NCBI RefSeq assembly: GCF_026196735.1
Contig: NZ_JAPHUF010000012.1
Coordinates: forward strand, 248,001 to 312,000
Length of the DNA stretch: 64,000 nucleotides
Source: Sulfurimonas sp.
Lineage (GTDB): Bacteria; Campylobacterota; Campylobacteria; Campylobacterales; Sulfurimonadaceae
Reading direction: 5' to 3'
Shown here: piece by piece, positions 17,709-25,412 of the stretch
Layout of the letters: every line of letters begins with the position of its first letter
Numbering within the stretch: the first letter of the stretch is position 1
Notes under the pieces: generated by a model
Seen by the model: the letters and a program-made list of their open reading frames with translations, nothing else
The model's database searches: none
Told to the model about the DNA's origin: nothing
Position numbers and translations under genes: made by a program

Positions 17709-18018
17709 ATCAAATATATTTGAAGCAATACCAAGCAATTTAAAAGAGGAGTTATTTGAAGAGATAGTTTCAAAAGATGGCATAAAAATAGAGCGAATAA
17801 TCTCTTACGGACATACAACAGCACAAAATGAGTGGTATAACCAAGATAGTGACGAGTGGGTGATTTTACTTCAAGGTGAGGCTGTTATTTCTTTTGAAAA
17901 CAGAGATGAAGTTAGATTAAAAGCAGGGGATTATCTTAATATCACAGCCAATACAAAACACAGAGTCTCTTGGACAAAACCCAATGCACAGACTATTTGG
18001 CTGGCTGTGCATTATTAG
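17689..18018 (+). CDS. Cupin-domain protein
   Basis: A small single-domain cupin of about 105-109 residues. [13 protein letters not shown] and [19 protein letters not shown] form the two cupin motifs, with the terminal histidine-containing HRVSW. Such proteins bind a metal and often a small ligand. The start is uncertain: GTG at 17689 or TTG at 17698/17701, all overlapping the Memo gene. The overlap suggests cotranscription with the AmmeMemoRadiSam genes. Its last 26 bases overlap the convergent sodium-channel gene. Confidence 0.8.
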   Translation: MHVLLDKSNIFEAIPSNLKEELFEEIVSKDGIKIERIISYGHTTAQNEWYNQDSDEWVILLQGEAVISFENRDEVRLKAGDYLNITANTKHRVSWTKPNAQTIWLAVHY

Positions 18019-18805
18019 CCAAAAGAAGTGTTTTTAGTTCGCTAATCTCTTCTCTTAGTTTTATTAATTCATTTTTTGTGCTGTTATCACAGGTATGCAC
18101 TTCATCTATAATGTTGGTCTCTTCACTTTTATTTATTTCCGCCATAGCATCAACTACAACAGCGACAATAAGATTTATCATAATGAAAGTTACCATAAAT
18201 ATAAATGGAACAAAAAATGTCCATGCATATGGATGTACTTCCATTAAAGGTCTAACAATACCCATTGACCACGATTCTAGAGTCATAATTTGAAATAAAG
18301 TATAAAAAGACTCGCCTAAGCTACCAAACCACAAAGGAAAAGTGTCTCCATAAAGTTCTGTTGCCATAATAGCAAATATATAAAAGAACAACATAAGCAG
18401 TGCAGCTATAGAGGTCATCCCTGGAATTACGCTAATTAAAGCCATAAGCACTTTTCTCATTTGCGGAACAACCGTTATAAGCCTAAGCAGTCTTAATACT
18501 CTTAAAATTCTTAGTATTTCAAATCCAGCACTTGCAGGAACAAGGGATATAGCTACAATAGTAAAATCAAATAAACTCCAACCATCTTTAAAAAAGGATA
18601 GCCTGTGGGCGTATATTCTTAAAATAATTTCTATCGTAAACACACTCACTACAAACATGTCAAATGTTTCTATAAAGACTCCAACGCTGAGCATCATGGA
18701 GTCTGATGTAGAAATACCCATCGTAATGCCGTTTAAAACGATAAGTAAAATGATAAAGTTAATAAACTTACTGTTTTGTACAAGCTGTAAAACTTTCTCT
18801 TGCAT
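17993..18805 (-). CDS. Voltage-gated sodium channel, NavAb-like
   Basis: A 270-residue bacterial one-domain voltage-gated sodium channel. Six transmembrane segments are visible. S4 has arginines at 99, 102, 105 and 108, every third residue ([15 protein letters not shown]). The pore filter TLESWSM lies at 175-181, identical to the filter of NavAb from Arcobacter butzleri as I recall it. The tail (about 240-265) is a heptad coiled coil ([15 protein letters not shown]), which assembles the tetramer. It sits in the inner membrane. The ATG at 18805 has an upstream gap of 69 bases to the NDH-2-like gene on the same strand. Confidence 0.93.
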   Translation of the reverse strand: MQEKVLQLVQNSKFINFIILLIVLNGITMGISTSDSMMLSVGVFIETFDMFVVSVFTIEIILRIYAHRLSFFKDGWSLFDFTIVAISLVPASAGFEILRILRVLRLLRLITVVPQMRKVLMALISVIPGMTSIAALLMLFFYIFAIMATELYGDTFPLWFGSLGESFYTLFQIMTLESWSMGIVRPLMEVHPYAWTFFVPFIFMVTFIMINLIVAVVVDAMAEINKSEETNIIDEVHTCDNSTKNELIKLREEISELKTLLLANNAQPAK

Positions 18806-18874
18806 ATTAAACCTCTGTATAATTTTCGAGATTTTAGCGAAGTTAGTTAAACTAAAAATCTTTATCTTTGCTTA

Positions 18875-20077
18875 CTAATTTTTTATTCTGTTTTTAAATC
18901 CGGTATTTATGCGTAAGCGAAGACCAAAGTGGTAAGCACTTGTTATTGCTTTTTTAAGTAAGTAAGCTTTGTAGCCTTTTACTTTTATGAATCCAAACAT
19001 CTCTCCAACAGCATAATTGCCGCCAAGTGCAACAAACACACCTTCAACCTTGCCGTTGAATGGTTTTGATTTATGGCCGTCTATTCTCTGTCTGATAGTT
19101 TTTGCCGCATACTCCGCACTTTTTTCCGCTATCTGCGCTGTTGGCGGCAGTATATTGCCATTGTTGTCTTTTATTTCAACACAATCACCCAAGGCAAAGA
19201 CATTTTTTTTGCCTTGGATATTGAGCTGAGAGTCTGGAATAAACTGATCAACTTTGTTTTTTTCACTTTCTATTGAAGAGTTAAGAGTGCTTGCTTTGAT
19301 TCCGCCTGTAAAAACCATAAAAGAGTACTTGAGTTTTTGAGCGTCTTTGAAGTAGATAAATGATTCATCAAGGTTATTGATAAAAGTATTTGTTAGGATT
19401 TTAATATCAAGTTTTTCTAATCTTTTATGTGTGTTGGTGATAGTGTATTTTCCCATGCCCGGCAGGATTGTATCACTTGCATCTATAAGGTAAATCTTAA
19501 GGTCTTTTGCCGCTTCGCCTATGGTCTTGGTGTGAACTTGAATAACATGCGCCATTTCTGCTGCAACTTCCACACCGCTGAGTCCTGCACCGCCTATGAC
19601 AATGTTTATCTCATCTTCATCAGACTCTTTTGTAGCAAGTAATTTTTTGTATATCAAATCTTCAAATTTTTGTCTAAAAGAGTGGGCTCTTTGTAAATCT
19701 TTAATACCGAGACTATGCTCTTTTAAACCATCAATAAATGAAAAAAAGTTAGTCTCTGCTCCCGTTGCTATGATGAGATAATCATAAAATATATCCGTTT
19801 TATTTAAACTCACACTCTGTTTTTCAAAGTCGATGAGCTTTACCTCTTCATGTATAAAATTGACTCTATCTTTAAAGCCTGTGCACCAACTGCTTAGATT
19901 GATAGCAACATCATGCAGATCAAACCTTCCTGCAATATATCCGTAAGCTTCCGTTTGAAGATAATGGTATGGATTTTTATCTATTAAAGTTACATGTACA
20001 TCTTCATATTTGTGTAAAAACTCTATGGCTCTAAGACCGCCATATCCACCGCCGATTACTACTACATGTTTAGTCAA
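18875..20077 (-). CDS. NDH-2-like FAD/NAD(P) oxidoreductase
   Basis: A 400-residue two-dinucleotide-binding flavoprotein of the NDH-2 family. FAD is bound by VVVIGGGYGGLRA (4-16) and NAD(P)H by INIVIGGAGLSGVEVA near 160; the C-terminal VFALGDCVEI contacts FAD. NDH-2 enzymes pass electrons from NADH to quinone without pumping. A sulphide:quinone reductase is less likely because the characteristic paired cysteines are not apparent. Start is a TTG with AGGA 8 bases upstream, 17 bases after the modC stop, so it may be cotranscribed with the mod genes. Confidence 0.82.
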   Translation of the reverse strand: MTKHVVVIGGGYGGLRAIEFLHKYEDVHVTLIDKNPYHYLQTEAYGYIAGRFDLHDVAINLSSWCTGFKDRVNFIHEEVKLIDFEKQSVSLNKTDIFYDYLIIATGAETNFFSFIDGLKEHSLGIKDLQRAHSFRQKFEDLIYKKLLATKESDEDEINIVIGGAGLSGVEVAAEMAHVIQVHTKTIGEAAKDLKIYLIDASDTILPGMGKYTITNTHKRLEKLDIKILTNTFINNLDESFIYFKDAQKLKYSFMVFTGGIKASTLNSSIESEKNKVDQFIPDSQLNIQGKKNVFALGDCVEIKDNNGNILPPTAQIAEKSAEYAAKTIRQRIDGHKSKPFNGKVEGVFVALGGNYAVGEMFGFIKVKGYKAYLLKKAITSAYHFGLRLRINTGFKNRIKN

Positions 20078-20094
20078 TATTTGTTTCCTGCACT

Positions 20095-20946
20095 TTATTG
20101 GGTAATTGTAGGGCTAAAAGCTTTTGTGCTGACATTTACAACATCACCGATATTTAAATTTTTTGTTTCATCTTCACCCACTACTACTTCAACTAGCTGT
20201 TGTCCTATGGCTATAATGGCTATAAAAATCACATCAACTTTTTTTATCTCTAAAAGCTCACCTTCAAAAGAAAATTTTTGACTTCCTTTAGTGCGAAGAA
20301 GTACATCTTTTGTAGAACCATCATTTATGATTTTGCCATCTTCTAAAACAAGAACACGGTTGCTAAGTCTATATATCTCACTAGGGTCGTGACTAACCAT
20401 AATAGTAGTAGTTTTAAACTCTTTATGAAGAGCGATGATTTCGTTTTGAAGTTTGCTTCTCATGACTGGATCAAGGGCAGAGAGCGGCTCATCTAACAGT
20501 AGGATTTTTGGTCTTTTCATCATAGCACGACACAGAGCAACTCTTTGTTTTTGTCCGCCGCTTAGTGTGCTTGGGCTTCTATCTTTTAGCTCGGTTAACT
20601 CTGTTACATGTAAAAGATGATTAGCTAGGACTAAATCCTTTTTTACATACAGCAGATTTTGCAAAACACTCATATTATCAAACAGCGCATAGTCCTGAAA
20701 TACAAAACCGATTTCTCTTTTTTGAACTGCTTTGCATATGTTATTATCAAGCCAGATTTCTTCTTCTACATGTATAATGCCATTAGCTTCTTCAAGTCCG
20801 GCTAAAATTCGTAAAAGTGTAGTTTTTCCACTTCCGCTTTTTCCGCTTAGTGCTACAAAATCGCCATCTTTTATTTCAAAATTTACATCTAACTGCATAT
20901 CTGCACTAGCACCGTGAAGTTTTTTGTTTATAGCTATATGTATCAT
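20095..20946 (-). CDS. modC: Molybdate ABC transporter ATP-binding protein
   Basis: A 283-residue ABC ATPase. Walker A GKSGSGKT (35-42), Q-loop FVFQDYALF, signature LSGGQKQRV and Walker B ILLLDEP are intact; residues after about 215 form a TOBE (mop-like) regulatory domain. It energises molybdate uptake through ModB and ModA. The gene overlaps modB by 4 bases, so the pair is coupled. Confidence 0.92.
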   Translation of the reverse strand: MIHIAINKKLHGASADMQLDVNFEIKDGDFVALSGKSGSGKTTLLRILAGLEEANGIIHVEEEIWLDNNICKAVQKREIGFVFQDYALFDNMSVLQNLLYVKKDLVLANHLLHVTELTELKDRSPSTLSGGQKQRVALCRAMMKRPKILLLDEPLSALDPVMRSKLQNEIIALHKEFKTTTIMVSHDPSEIYRLSNRVLVLEDGKIINDGSTKDVLLRTKGSQKFSFEGELLEIKKVDVIFIAIIAIGQQLVEVVVGEDETKNLNIGDVVNVSTKAFSPTITQ

Positions 20947-21638
20947 TTTATAAATCCGGAAAACTTCTGTTTTTGGTTAAAAGTGTAAACACCAAGAAGA
21001 ACTAAAAAGCTCATAACAAGCATAATCCCACTATAAATATGAGCAGATGTATAGTCCATAATCTCAACCATCTCATAGATAGCGACAGAAGCAACTTTTG
21101 TCTCATCAGGTATGCTCCCGCCAATCATAAGAACAACTCCAAATTCTCCGACCGTATGAGCAAATGTAACGATTATGGCAGTCATAAGAGCCGGCTTGAT
21201 ATTTGGCAAGGCAACTTTTAAAACTGTAGTAAATCTACTTTTGCCACTTATGTATGATGCTTCAAGCATATTTTTATTGAGACTTTCAAAACCGCTTTGA
21301 AGTGGTTGGACCATAAATGGAAGAGAGTAAAAGCAGCTTGCAATTACAAGACCGGTGAAATTGAAGATTAAATCAATCCCTAGAGTTTCTTTAAAAAACG
21401 CTCCGATAGGAGAGTTGTAAGAGAGTGCATAGAGTATATAAAATCCTATAACTGAGGGAGGTAAAACAATAGGTAATGCTGTGATTGCCTCTAAAAACGG
21501 TTTTGATTTTGAAGTAGTTTGCGATAGGTACCAAGCAAGAGGCAGACACAAAATAAAAAGAATAAGAGTCGTTATGCCAGCAAGTTTAAATGATAATAAA
21601 AATGGTGTATAGTTAATGCTGTTTAAAATATCAATCAT
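20943..21638 (-). CDS. modB: Molybdate ABC transporter permease
   Basis: About 231 residues with five to six membrane helices and the ABC permease EAA-type loop (EASYISGKSRFTTVLKVALP) that contacts ModC. ATG at 21638 is preferred to a GTG one codon upstream: GGAAG lies 7 bases before it and it overlaps the mop gene stop as TGATG. Length is normal for ModB (about 225-230). Confidence 0.92.
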   Translation of the reverse strand: MIDILNSINYTPFLLSFKLAGITTLILFILCLPLAWYLSQTTSKSKPFLEAITALPIVLPPSVIGFYILYALSYNSPIGAFFKETLGIDLIFNFTGLVIASCFYSLPFMVQPLQSGFESLNKNMLEASYISGKSRFTTVLKVALPNIKPALMTAIIVTFAHTVGEFGVVLMIGGSIPDETKVASVAIYEMVEIMDYTSAHIYSGIMLVMSFLVLLGVYTFNQKQKFSGFIK

Positions 21639-22033
21639 CACAACACTTCCACTATCGAGAGCTCATTTGCTTTTATAAAAGCAGTAACTTCATCATCTAC
21701 ATGTAGATTCATTCTATCACTAGAGTCTCGTGTAATAATAGACTCCAAACTTGTACTTTCTGCTTGTAGTTTTATGCTGCTTAAAAGTTCGCCGTTGTCT
21801 ACATGTATGATTTTTACATGTAGTTGATTTGAGTAGGAAACTTCACCGCTAAAACCTTTGGCAATTGCTATATGTGTTGCTTTTGTGCCAAGTTTGACTT
21901 TCGCTCCAACTTTTACACTCTCAGGAAGTTCCAAGCTCATCATACTTAGGGTTACACCCTCAAAATCAAACTTTACAATGTTGAGGTTCTCAACACTTTT
22001 TATCTCTTTTACATGGGCTACAAGGGTGTTCAT
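21638..22033 (-). CDS. Tandem TOBE/Mop molybdate-binding protein
   Basis: A 131-residue protein made of two Mop/TOBE-like beta-barrel halves (about 1-65 and 66-131). The first half reads like a molbindin (VKVGAKVKLGTKATHIAIAKG); the second ends DEVTAFIKANELSIVEV, the typical Mop motif. Molbindins bind molybdate or tungstate in the cytoplasm as storage or sensor. It lies between modA and modB with overlapping ends, in one operon with them. Confidence 0.83.
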   Translation of the reverse strand: MNTLVAHVKEIKSVENLNIVKFDFEGVTLSMMSLELPESVKVGAKVKLGTKATHIAIAKGFSGEVSYSNQLHVKIIHVDNGELLSSIKLQAESTSLESIITRDSSDRMNLHVDDEVTAFIKANELSIVEVL

Positions 22034-22767
22034 GGTGTTAAGTATCCATAATTTAGAAATATTTTTTTTGCTTTTTCGCTCAAGATAAAATCATAAAAAG
22101 CTTTTGCCTCTTTTGAGGTTTTTAGTATCACTATACCTTGGTTTATCGGAGTGTATAGTTTTGAATCTATTTCTATCCAGTTAACACCTCTTTTAAATTT
22201 TGACATACGAGATGAGTAAAGAGATGATTTAGCAATAATTCCGATGTCAGTTGCCGTTAAAGTGTAAGAGACTGTTTGAGCAATTGATTCACCGTAAACA
22301 AGTTTATGTTTTATACTTTGAAGTATTTTTGCATTTTGTAAAGCTTCAAATGCTGCTTTTCCATATGGAGCGGTTTTAGGATTTGCAATAGCTATTCTTC
22401 GTATTCTTTCATCTTTTAAAAAGTTTATACCCTTAGAAAAATCAATATTTTTATTACTCAGCATTGCTAGCGAGCCTTGAGCGTAAACAACAGGTTCAAT
22501 GAGTGCTATTTTGTCTTCATAAAGCCTGTTTGGATATTTCATATTTGCAGACATAAATAGATCAAATGACGCACCGTTAGATATTTGTGCTGTTAGTTTT
22601 CCGCTACTTCCAAGTGTTACTACTACTTTTACATCTGGGTGAGTTTTATTGAACTCTTTTATCAAATCATCAATTGCGTAGCTGACATTTGCTGCAACAG
22701 CTATTTTTATATCTGAAGCATTTATTGAAGTTAGTATTGTAAAAAGTAGTAAAAAAAGATACTTCAA
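22030..22767 (-). CDS. modA: Molybdate ABC transporter substrate-binding protein
   Basis: A 245-residue periplasmic binding protein with a signal peptide (KYLFLLLFTILTSINA, cut near residue 17). AAANVSYAIDDLIKEF and TLGSSGKLTAQI form the oxyanion-binding loops, and NPKTAPYGKAA and TATDIGIIAKS are typical of ModA. It begins with TTG at 22767, preceded by AGGA at 6 bases. It is the first gene of modA-mop-modB-modC. It binds molybdate, or tungstate, in the periplasm. Confidence 0.92.
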   Translation of the reverse strand: MKYLFLLLFTILTSINASDIKIAVAANVSYAIDDLIKEFNKTHPDVKVVVTLGSSGKLTAQISNGASFDLFMSANMKYPNRLYEDKIALIEPVVYAQGSLAMLSNKNIDFSKGINFLKDERIRRIAIANPKTAPYGKAAFEALQNAKILQSIKHKLVYGESIAQTVSYTLTATDIGIIAKSSLYSSRMSKFKRGVNWIEIDSKLYTPINQGIVILKTSKEAKAFYDFILSEKAKKIFLNYGYLTP

Positions 22768-22785
22768 TGCGTGTCCTGATGTAAT

Positions 22786-22799
22786 ATTATTTGAATAAT
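22786..22799. promoter_or_regulatory. Palindrome in the modA/parvulin divergent region
   Basis: ATTATT-TG-AATAAT, a perfect 6-base inverted repeat that lies 19-32 bases upstream of the modA start and 50 bases before the parvulin gene. The position suits an operator for modA. It is not the classical ModE sequence, and AT-rich repeats arise easily by chance, so this is weak. Confidence 0.3.
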
Positions 22800-22848
22800 A
22801 ACATTAATAGAGTAAAATAACGAAATTATTCAACAAAGGAAAATAATT

Positions 22849-23127
22849 ATGGCAAGAGCAACGGCGAGACACATATTGGTAGATAGCGAAGAAAAATGTA
22901 ATGAGTTGAAAACAGAGATAGAAAACGGCGCTTCATTTGAAGAAGCTGCACAGCAAAATTCTCAATGTCCATCAGGTGCACAAGGCGGAGATTTAGGTGA
23001 GTTTGGACCGGGCCAAATGGTTCCTGAGTTTGATAAAGCGGTATTTAGCGGTGAGGTAGGAGTTGTTCAAGGTCCTATACAAACACAGTTTGGATACCAC
23101 CTTTTAGAAGTTACAAGTAGAAGTTAA
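22849..23127 (+). CDS. Parvulin-type peptidyl-prolyl isomerase
   Basis: A 92-residue stand-alone parvulin (PpiC-like). RHILVDSEEKC near the start, PSGAQGGDLGEFGPGQMVPEF in the middle and TQFGYHLLEV at the end are the domain's standard blocks. It has no signal peptide, so it acts in the cytoplasm as a folding catalyst at proline bonds. The amidase gene follows after 10 bases and is probably cotranscribed. Confidence 0.93.
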   Translation: MARATARHILVDSEEKCNELKTEIENGASFEEAAQQNSQCPSGAQGGDLGEFGPGQMVPEFDKAVFSGEVGVVQGPIQTQFGYHLLEVTSRS

Positions 23128-23137
23128 GGGTAAAAAA

Positions 23138-23983
23138 ATGGTAAAAGTATCTGCAATTCAAATGAGTATGAGCGAAGATAAAGAGGCTAATGTTTCTAAA
23201 GCGGAAGATTTAGTCAAAGAAGCTCATAAAAATGGTGCGCAGATAATACTTTTACCAGAACTCTTTGAAGGTTTGTACTTTTGTAAAGATATGGATAGTA
23301 AGTATTTTTCTTGGGCAAAACCTCTAGAAAATAACGAGTTAATACAACGCTTTGCTGTTTTGGCAAAAGAGTTACATGTAGTTATATTAGTTAGTTATTT
23401 TGAAAAAAGTGAAGATAAATATTTTAATTCACTCGTAGTTATAGATGCCGATGGAAGTGTTATGGATAACTACCGCAAAACACACATACCAGATGGTCCT
23501 GGATATGAAGAAAAATTTTACTTCAAACCGGGTGATAGCGGTTTTAAAGTTTATGATACAGCTTACGGGAAGATAGGTGCAGGCATATGCTGGGACCAGT
23601 GGTTTTGTGAGACAGCAAGAGCCTTAACTCTTATGGGAGCTGAGATTATATTTTATCCGACCGCCATAGGAAGTGAACCGGAAATCAAACTTGATTCAAA
23701 AGAGCACTGGCAGAGAGTTCAGATGGGTCATGCTGCTACAAATACAGTGCCGGTTGTAGTTGCCAACCGGATTGGCAAAGAGATTGGTGAGAGTTGCTCT
23801 TTGACCTTTTACGGCTCATCATTTATAACCGACTATACAGGTGCCAAGATTGCAGAAGCTTCTCGTGATAAAGAGGAGATAATCTACGCTGATTTTGATT
23901 TGCAAGATAACAAAAAACAAAGAGAGTACTGGGGTCTCATAAGAGATAGACGACCTGAAACTTATGAAATTTTGTGCAAGTAA
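23138..23983 (+). CDS. aguB: N-carbamoylputrescine amidase (nitrilase family)
   Basis: A 281-residue carbon-nitrogen hydrolase. The catalytic triad is Glu41 (LLPELF), Lys114 (YRKTHIP) and Cys151 (GICWDQW). GYEEKFYF and the end block RDRRPETY match the N-carbamoylputrescine amidases (AguB), which release putrescine from N-carbamoylputrescine in the arginine-agmatine polyamine route. No agmatine deiminase gene is adjacent. The mobile element at 24003 lies just past its stop, with the 8-base target copy starting 12 bases after the stop. Confidence 0.88.
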   Translation: MVKVSAIQMSMSEDKEANVSKAEDLVKEAHKNGAQIILLPELFEGLYFCKDMDSKYFSWAKPLENNELIQRFAVLAKELHVVILVSYFEKSEDKYFNSLVVIDADGSVMDNYRKTHIPDGPGYEEKFYFKPGDSGFKVYDTAYGKIGAGICWDQWFCETARALTLMGAEIIFYPTAIGSEPEIKLDSKEHWQRVQMGHAATNTVPVVVANRIGKEIGESCSLTFYGSSFITDYTGAKIAEASRDKEEIIYADFDLQDNKKQREYWGLIRDRRPETYEILCK

Positions 23984-23994
23984 TACATCAAGAG

Positions 23995-24002
23995 TATAGT
24001 TA
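23995..24002. repeat. Target-site duplication, left copy
   Basis: TATAGTTA immediately before the left inverted repeat of the element. The identical 8 bases follow the right inverted repeat at 26287-26294. IS256-family transposases make 8- or 9-base duplications, so this fits insertion of the whole segment. Confidence 0.82.
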
Positions 24003-24026
24003 GGAAATGTTCAAAACTTTGTGTCA
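24003..24026 (+). repeat. Left terminal inverted repeat
   Basis: Begins GGAAATGTTCAAAAC and ends TTTGTGTCA. It pairs with the right end in inverted orientation at 17 of 24 positions, best in GTTCA and TTTGTGTCA. The transposase fragment begins 36 bases inside. Confidence 0.78.
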
Positions 24027-24061
24027 GATCGATAGAATATTAAATTCTAAAGGAATGACTT

Positions 24062-24187
24062 ATGAAACAACAGTTCAATATGAATGAGGCACTTGAACTC
24101 GTAAAGCAAGGTGCCAGGATGGATGGTAAAGATGAAATATTTGCTTTACTGATTAAAGAACCTACTGAAGCAGCTCAAGAAGTTTAA
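24062..24187 (+). pseudogene. IS256-family transposase, N-terminal remnant
   Basis: A 41-codon open frame ending at TAA. NEALELVKQGARMDGKDEIF followed by ALLIKEPTEAAQE follows the opening of IS256-type transposases, where the ALLxxGxxxxGKDG and PLIKxLxEAALExE blocks occur; the frame then stops where a full transposase (about 400 residues) would continue. No DDE catalytic region is present anywhere in the element. It begins at the expected distance inside the left repeat, with an AAAGGAA ribosome site before it. Confidence 0.72.
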
Positions 24188-24194
24188 CTTTTTT

Positions 24195-24223
24195 GTTCCA
24201 TGATCCCTTAAGGTTTGCGGAAC
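24195..24223. repeat. Hairpin repeat, left copy (inside the element)
   Basis: GTTCC and GGAAC arms enclose CCTTAAGG. A related 26-base hairpin lies at 26176-26201, and the two align best in opposite orientations (shared pattern GTTCCA, CC, AGGTT, GGAACT). The left copy is directly after the truncated transposase. They may be ends of a nested element or copies of a genome repeat. The remaining stretch to 24370 shows no gene that I can support. Confidence 0.5.
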
Positions 24224-24370
24224 TTTGCAGTTTTTACTTTTTAAACATTTTGTAGAACACGGAGAGCCAATATGAGTGCTTCATGTACCAAATATAAGAA
24301 GTTGTGCAATGGTTGTTTCACATAAAGGTATCACACAATAGGACTGCTACAATAAGTGATTAATATACTT

Positions 24371-24802
24371 TCAATAAATTATTTCCCACTCTTCTATATT
24401 TCCTTCAATTCTAACAAAGAGTGGATGAATTTCTATCTTTTTTTGGTTTTTTAATTTATCATAGCGGCTTGGATCACGATCCTTCAGTTTAATCAATAGA
24501 TGTTTAAATTCATATGTAATCTGACCTTCAGTAACTTCTATTTGATGACAGTTTCCATTTTTAACTATTTTATTTCTGTTAAAGTTATACTCTCTACTAT
24601 CAGCTTCATCAACAATATAATGAAGATAGCATGAAATAGCATTTATAGGATCTTCCAAATTTTTAAATCTATTAAGTTGTGGATGATTTTTATATCCTTT
24701 GGTTTTACCAAGCAAAACATTTTGTGCTAATAGTGTTTCTCTCCATAATGCAACCAAACCTTTTGAATCTAAATAAGATGGATGTATAGACCATAATCTC
24801 AA
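24371..24802 (-). CDS. Pyrimidine-dimer DNA glycosylase/endonuclease V family protein
   Basis: A 143-residue protein starting MRLWSIHPSYLDSKGLVALW, the opening of the T4 endonuclease V-like (Pyr_excise) family; LLAQNVLLGKTKGYKNHPQL follows as in those proteins. In T4 the N-terminal amine and an acidic residue cut DNA at pyrimidine dimers. Many bacterial members are shorter or unstudied, so activity is inferred. It runs opposite to the rest of the cargo, within the mobile segment. The 247 bases to the next gene hold its upstream region and the promoter and operator of the wHTH gene. Confidence 0.8.
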   Translation of the reverse strand: MRLWSIHPSYLDSKGLVALWRETLLAQNVLLGKTKGYKNHPQLNRFKNLEDPINAISCYLHYIVDEADSREYNFNRNKIVKNGNCHQIEVTEGQITYEFKHLLIKLKDRDPSRYDKLKNQKKIEIHPLFVRIEGNIEEWEIIY

Positions 24803-24996
24803 AAATCAACCTTTTTCAATTTGTAAAAAATTACCATAATACATCAATCGAGTTTAATATAATATAACTTTTCTTTTTAATCAAATTTAATTATGCTGCA
24901 AAAACTGTTCTTTCTGGAGCAAAAAATATAACATATTTATACTATAACAAGACTCTAAAGAAAAACTATTGTATCTATTAATTAGTTTTATTTATC

Positions 24997-25002
24997 TATA
25001 AT
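24997..25002 (+). promoter_or_regulatory. -10 box for the wHTH-nucleotidyltransferase pair
   Basis: TATAAT 9 bases before the perfect palindrome at 25011, so transcription would begin at the palindrome's edge. No good -35 is seen. Confidence 0.55.
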
Positions 25003-25010
25003 AAAGTTTA

Positions 25011-25033
25011 TATTAACTACAATATAGTTAATA
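25011..25033. promoter_or_regulatory. Operator-like palindrome before the wHTH gene
   Basis: TATTAACTA-caata-TAGTTAATA: perfect 9-base arms with a 5-base spacer, set between the -10 box and the ribosome site. This is where a repressor would block transcription, and the first gene encodes a winged-helix protein, so autoregulation is likely. Note that TAGTTA is also part of the target duplication sequence, probably by chance. Confidence 0.6.
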
Positions 25034-25049
25034 AATAAAAGGAGTTATT

Positions 25050-25412
25050 ATGCTAAAAGCTTTATTTGGTTCTAAAGATAAAGAACTTGTATTGCAGTAT
25101 CTTCTTTCAAAACAAGAGGGTTATGCAAGTAAAATCGCAAGATTTTATAATCTAAAACCATCTCAAATTTTAAAACAGTTAGAAGCATTAGAAGATGGAG
25201 ATGTCCTTGTGAGTTTTCAAGTTGGAAGAACAAGGTTATATAAATTTAATCCTAGATATTATTTTTACCCTGAATTAGAAGCTCTTTTAAAAAAATCAAG
25301 AGATACTTATCCTGATGATTTAAAAGAAAATCTTTTGTTCAATAGAACTGCTCCAAGAAAGAAAAACAAAAAATATATCTTAAAAGGTGACACAGTTGAA
25401 ACCGAACTTTAA
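25050..25412 (+). CDS. Winged helix-turn-helix protein, probable antitoxin/regulator
   Basis: A 120-residue protein with an ArsR/MarR-like winged helix (about 8-70): YASKIARFYNLKPSQILKQL is the recognition helix region and LVSFQVGRTRLYKFN the wing. It precedes a nucleotidyltransferase, as in AbiEi/AbiEii and MNT-type toxin-antitoxin pairs, where the HTH protein represses the operon and neutralises the partner. It is smaller than typical AbiEi (about 190). GGAG lies 7 bases before the ATG. Role is inferred from the pairing and the operator. Confidence 0.75.
   Translation: MLKALFGSKDKELVLQYLLSKQEGYASKIARFYNLKPSQILKQLEALEDGDVLVSFQVGRTRLYKFNPRYYFYPELEALLKKSRDTYPDDLKENLLFNRTAPRKKNKKYILKGDTVETEL

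Noticed and set aside
18875-20077. Sulphide:quinone reductase
   Set aside because: General fold agrees, but the conserved active-site cysteines of that family are not seen; NDH-2-like is the better reading.
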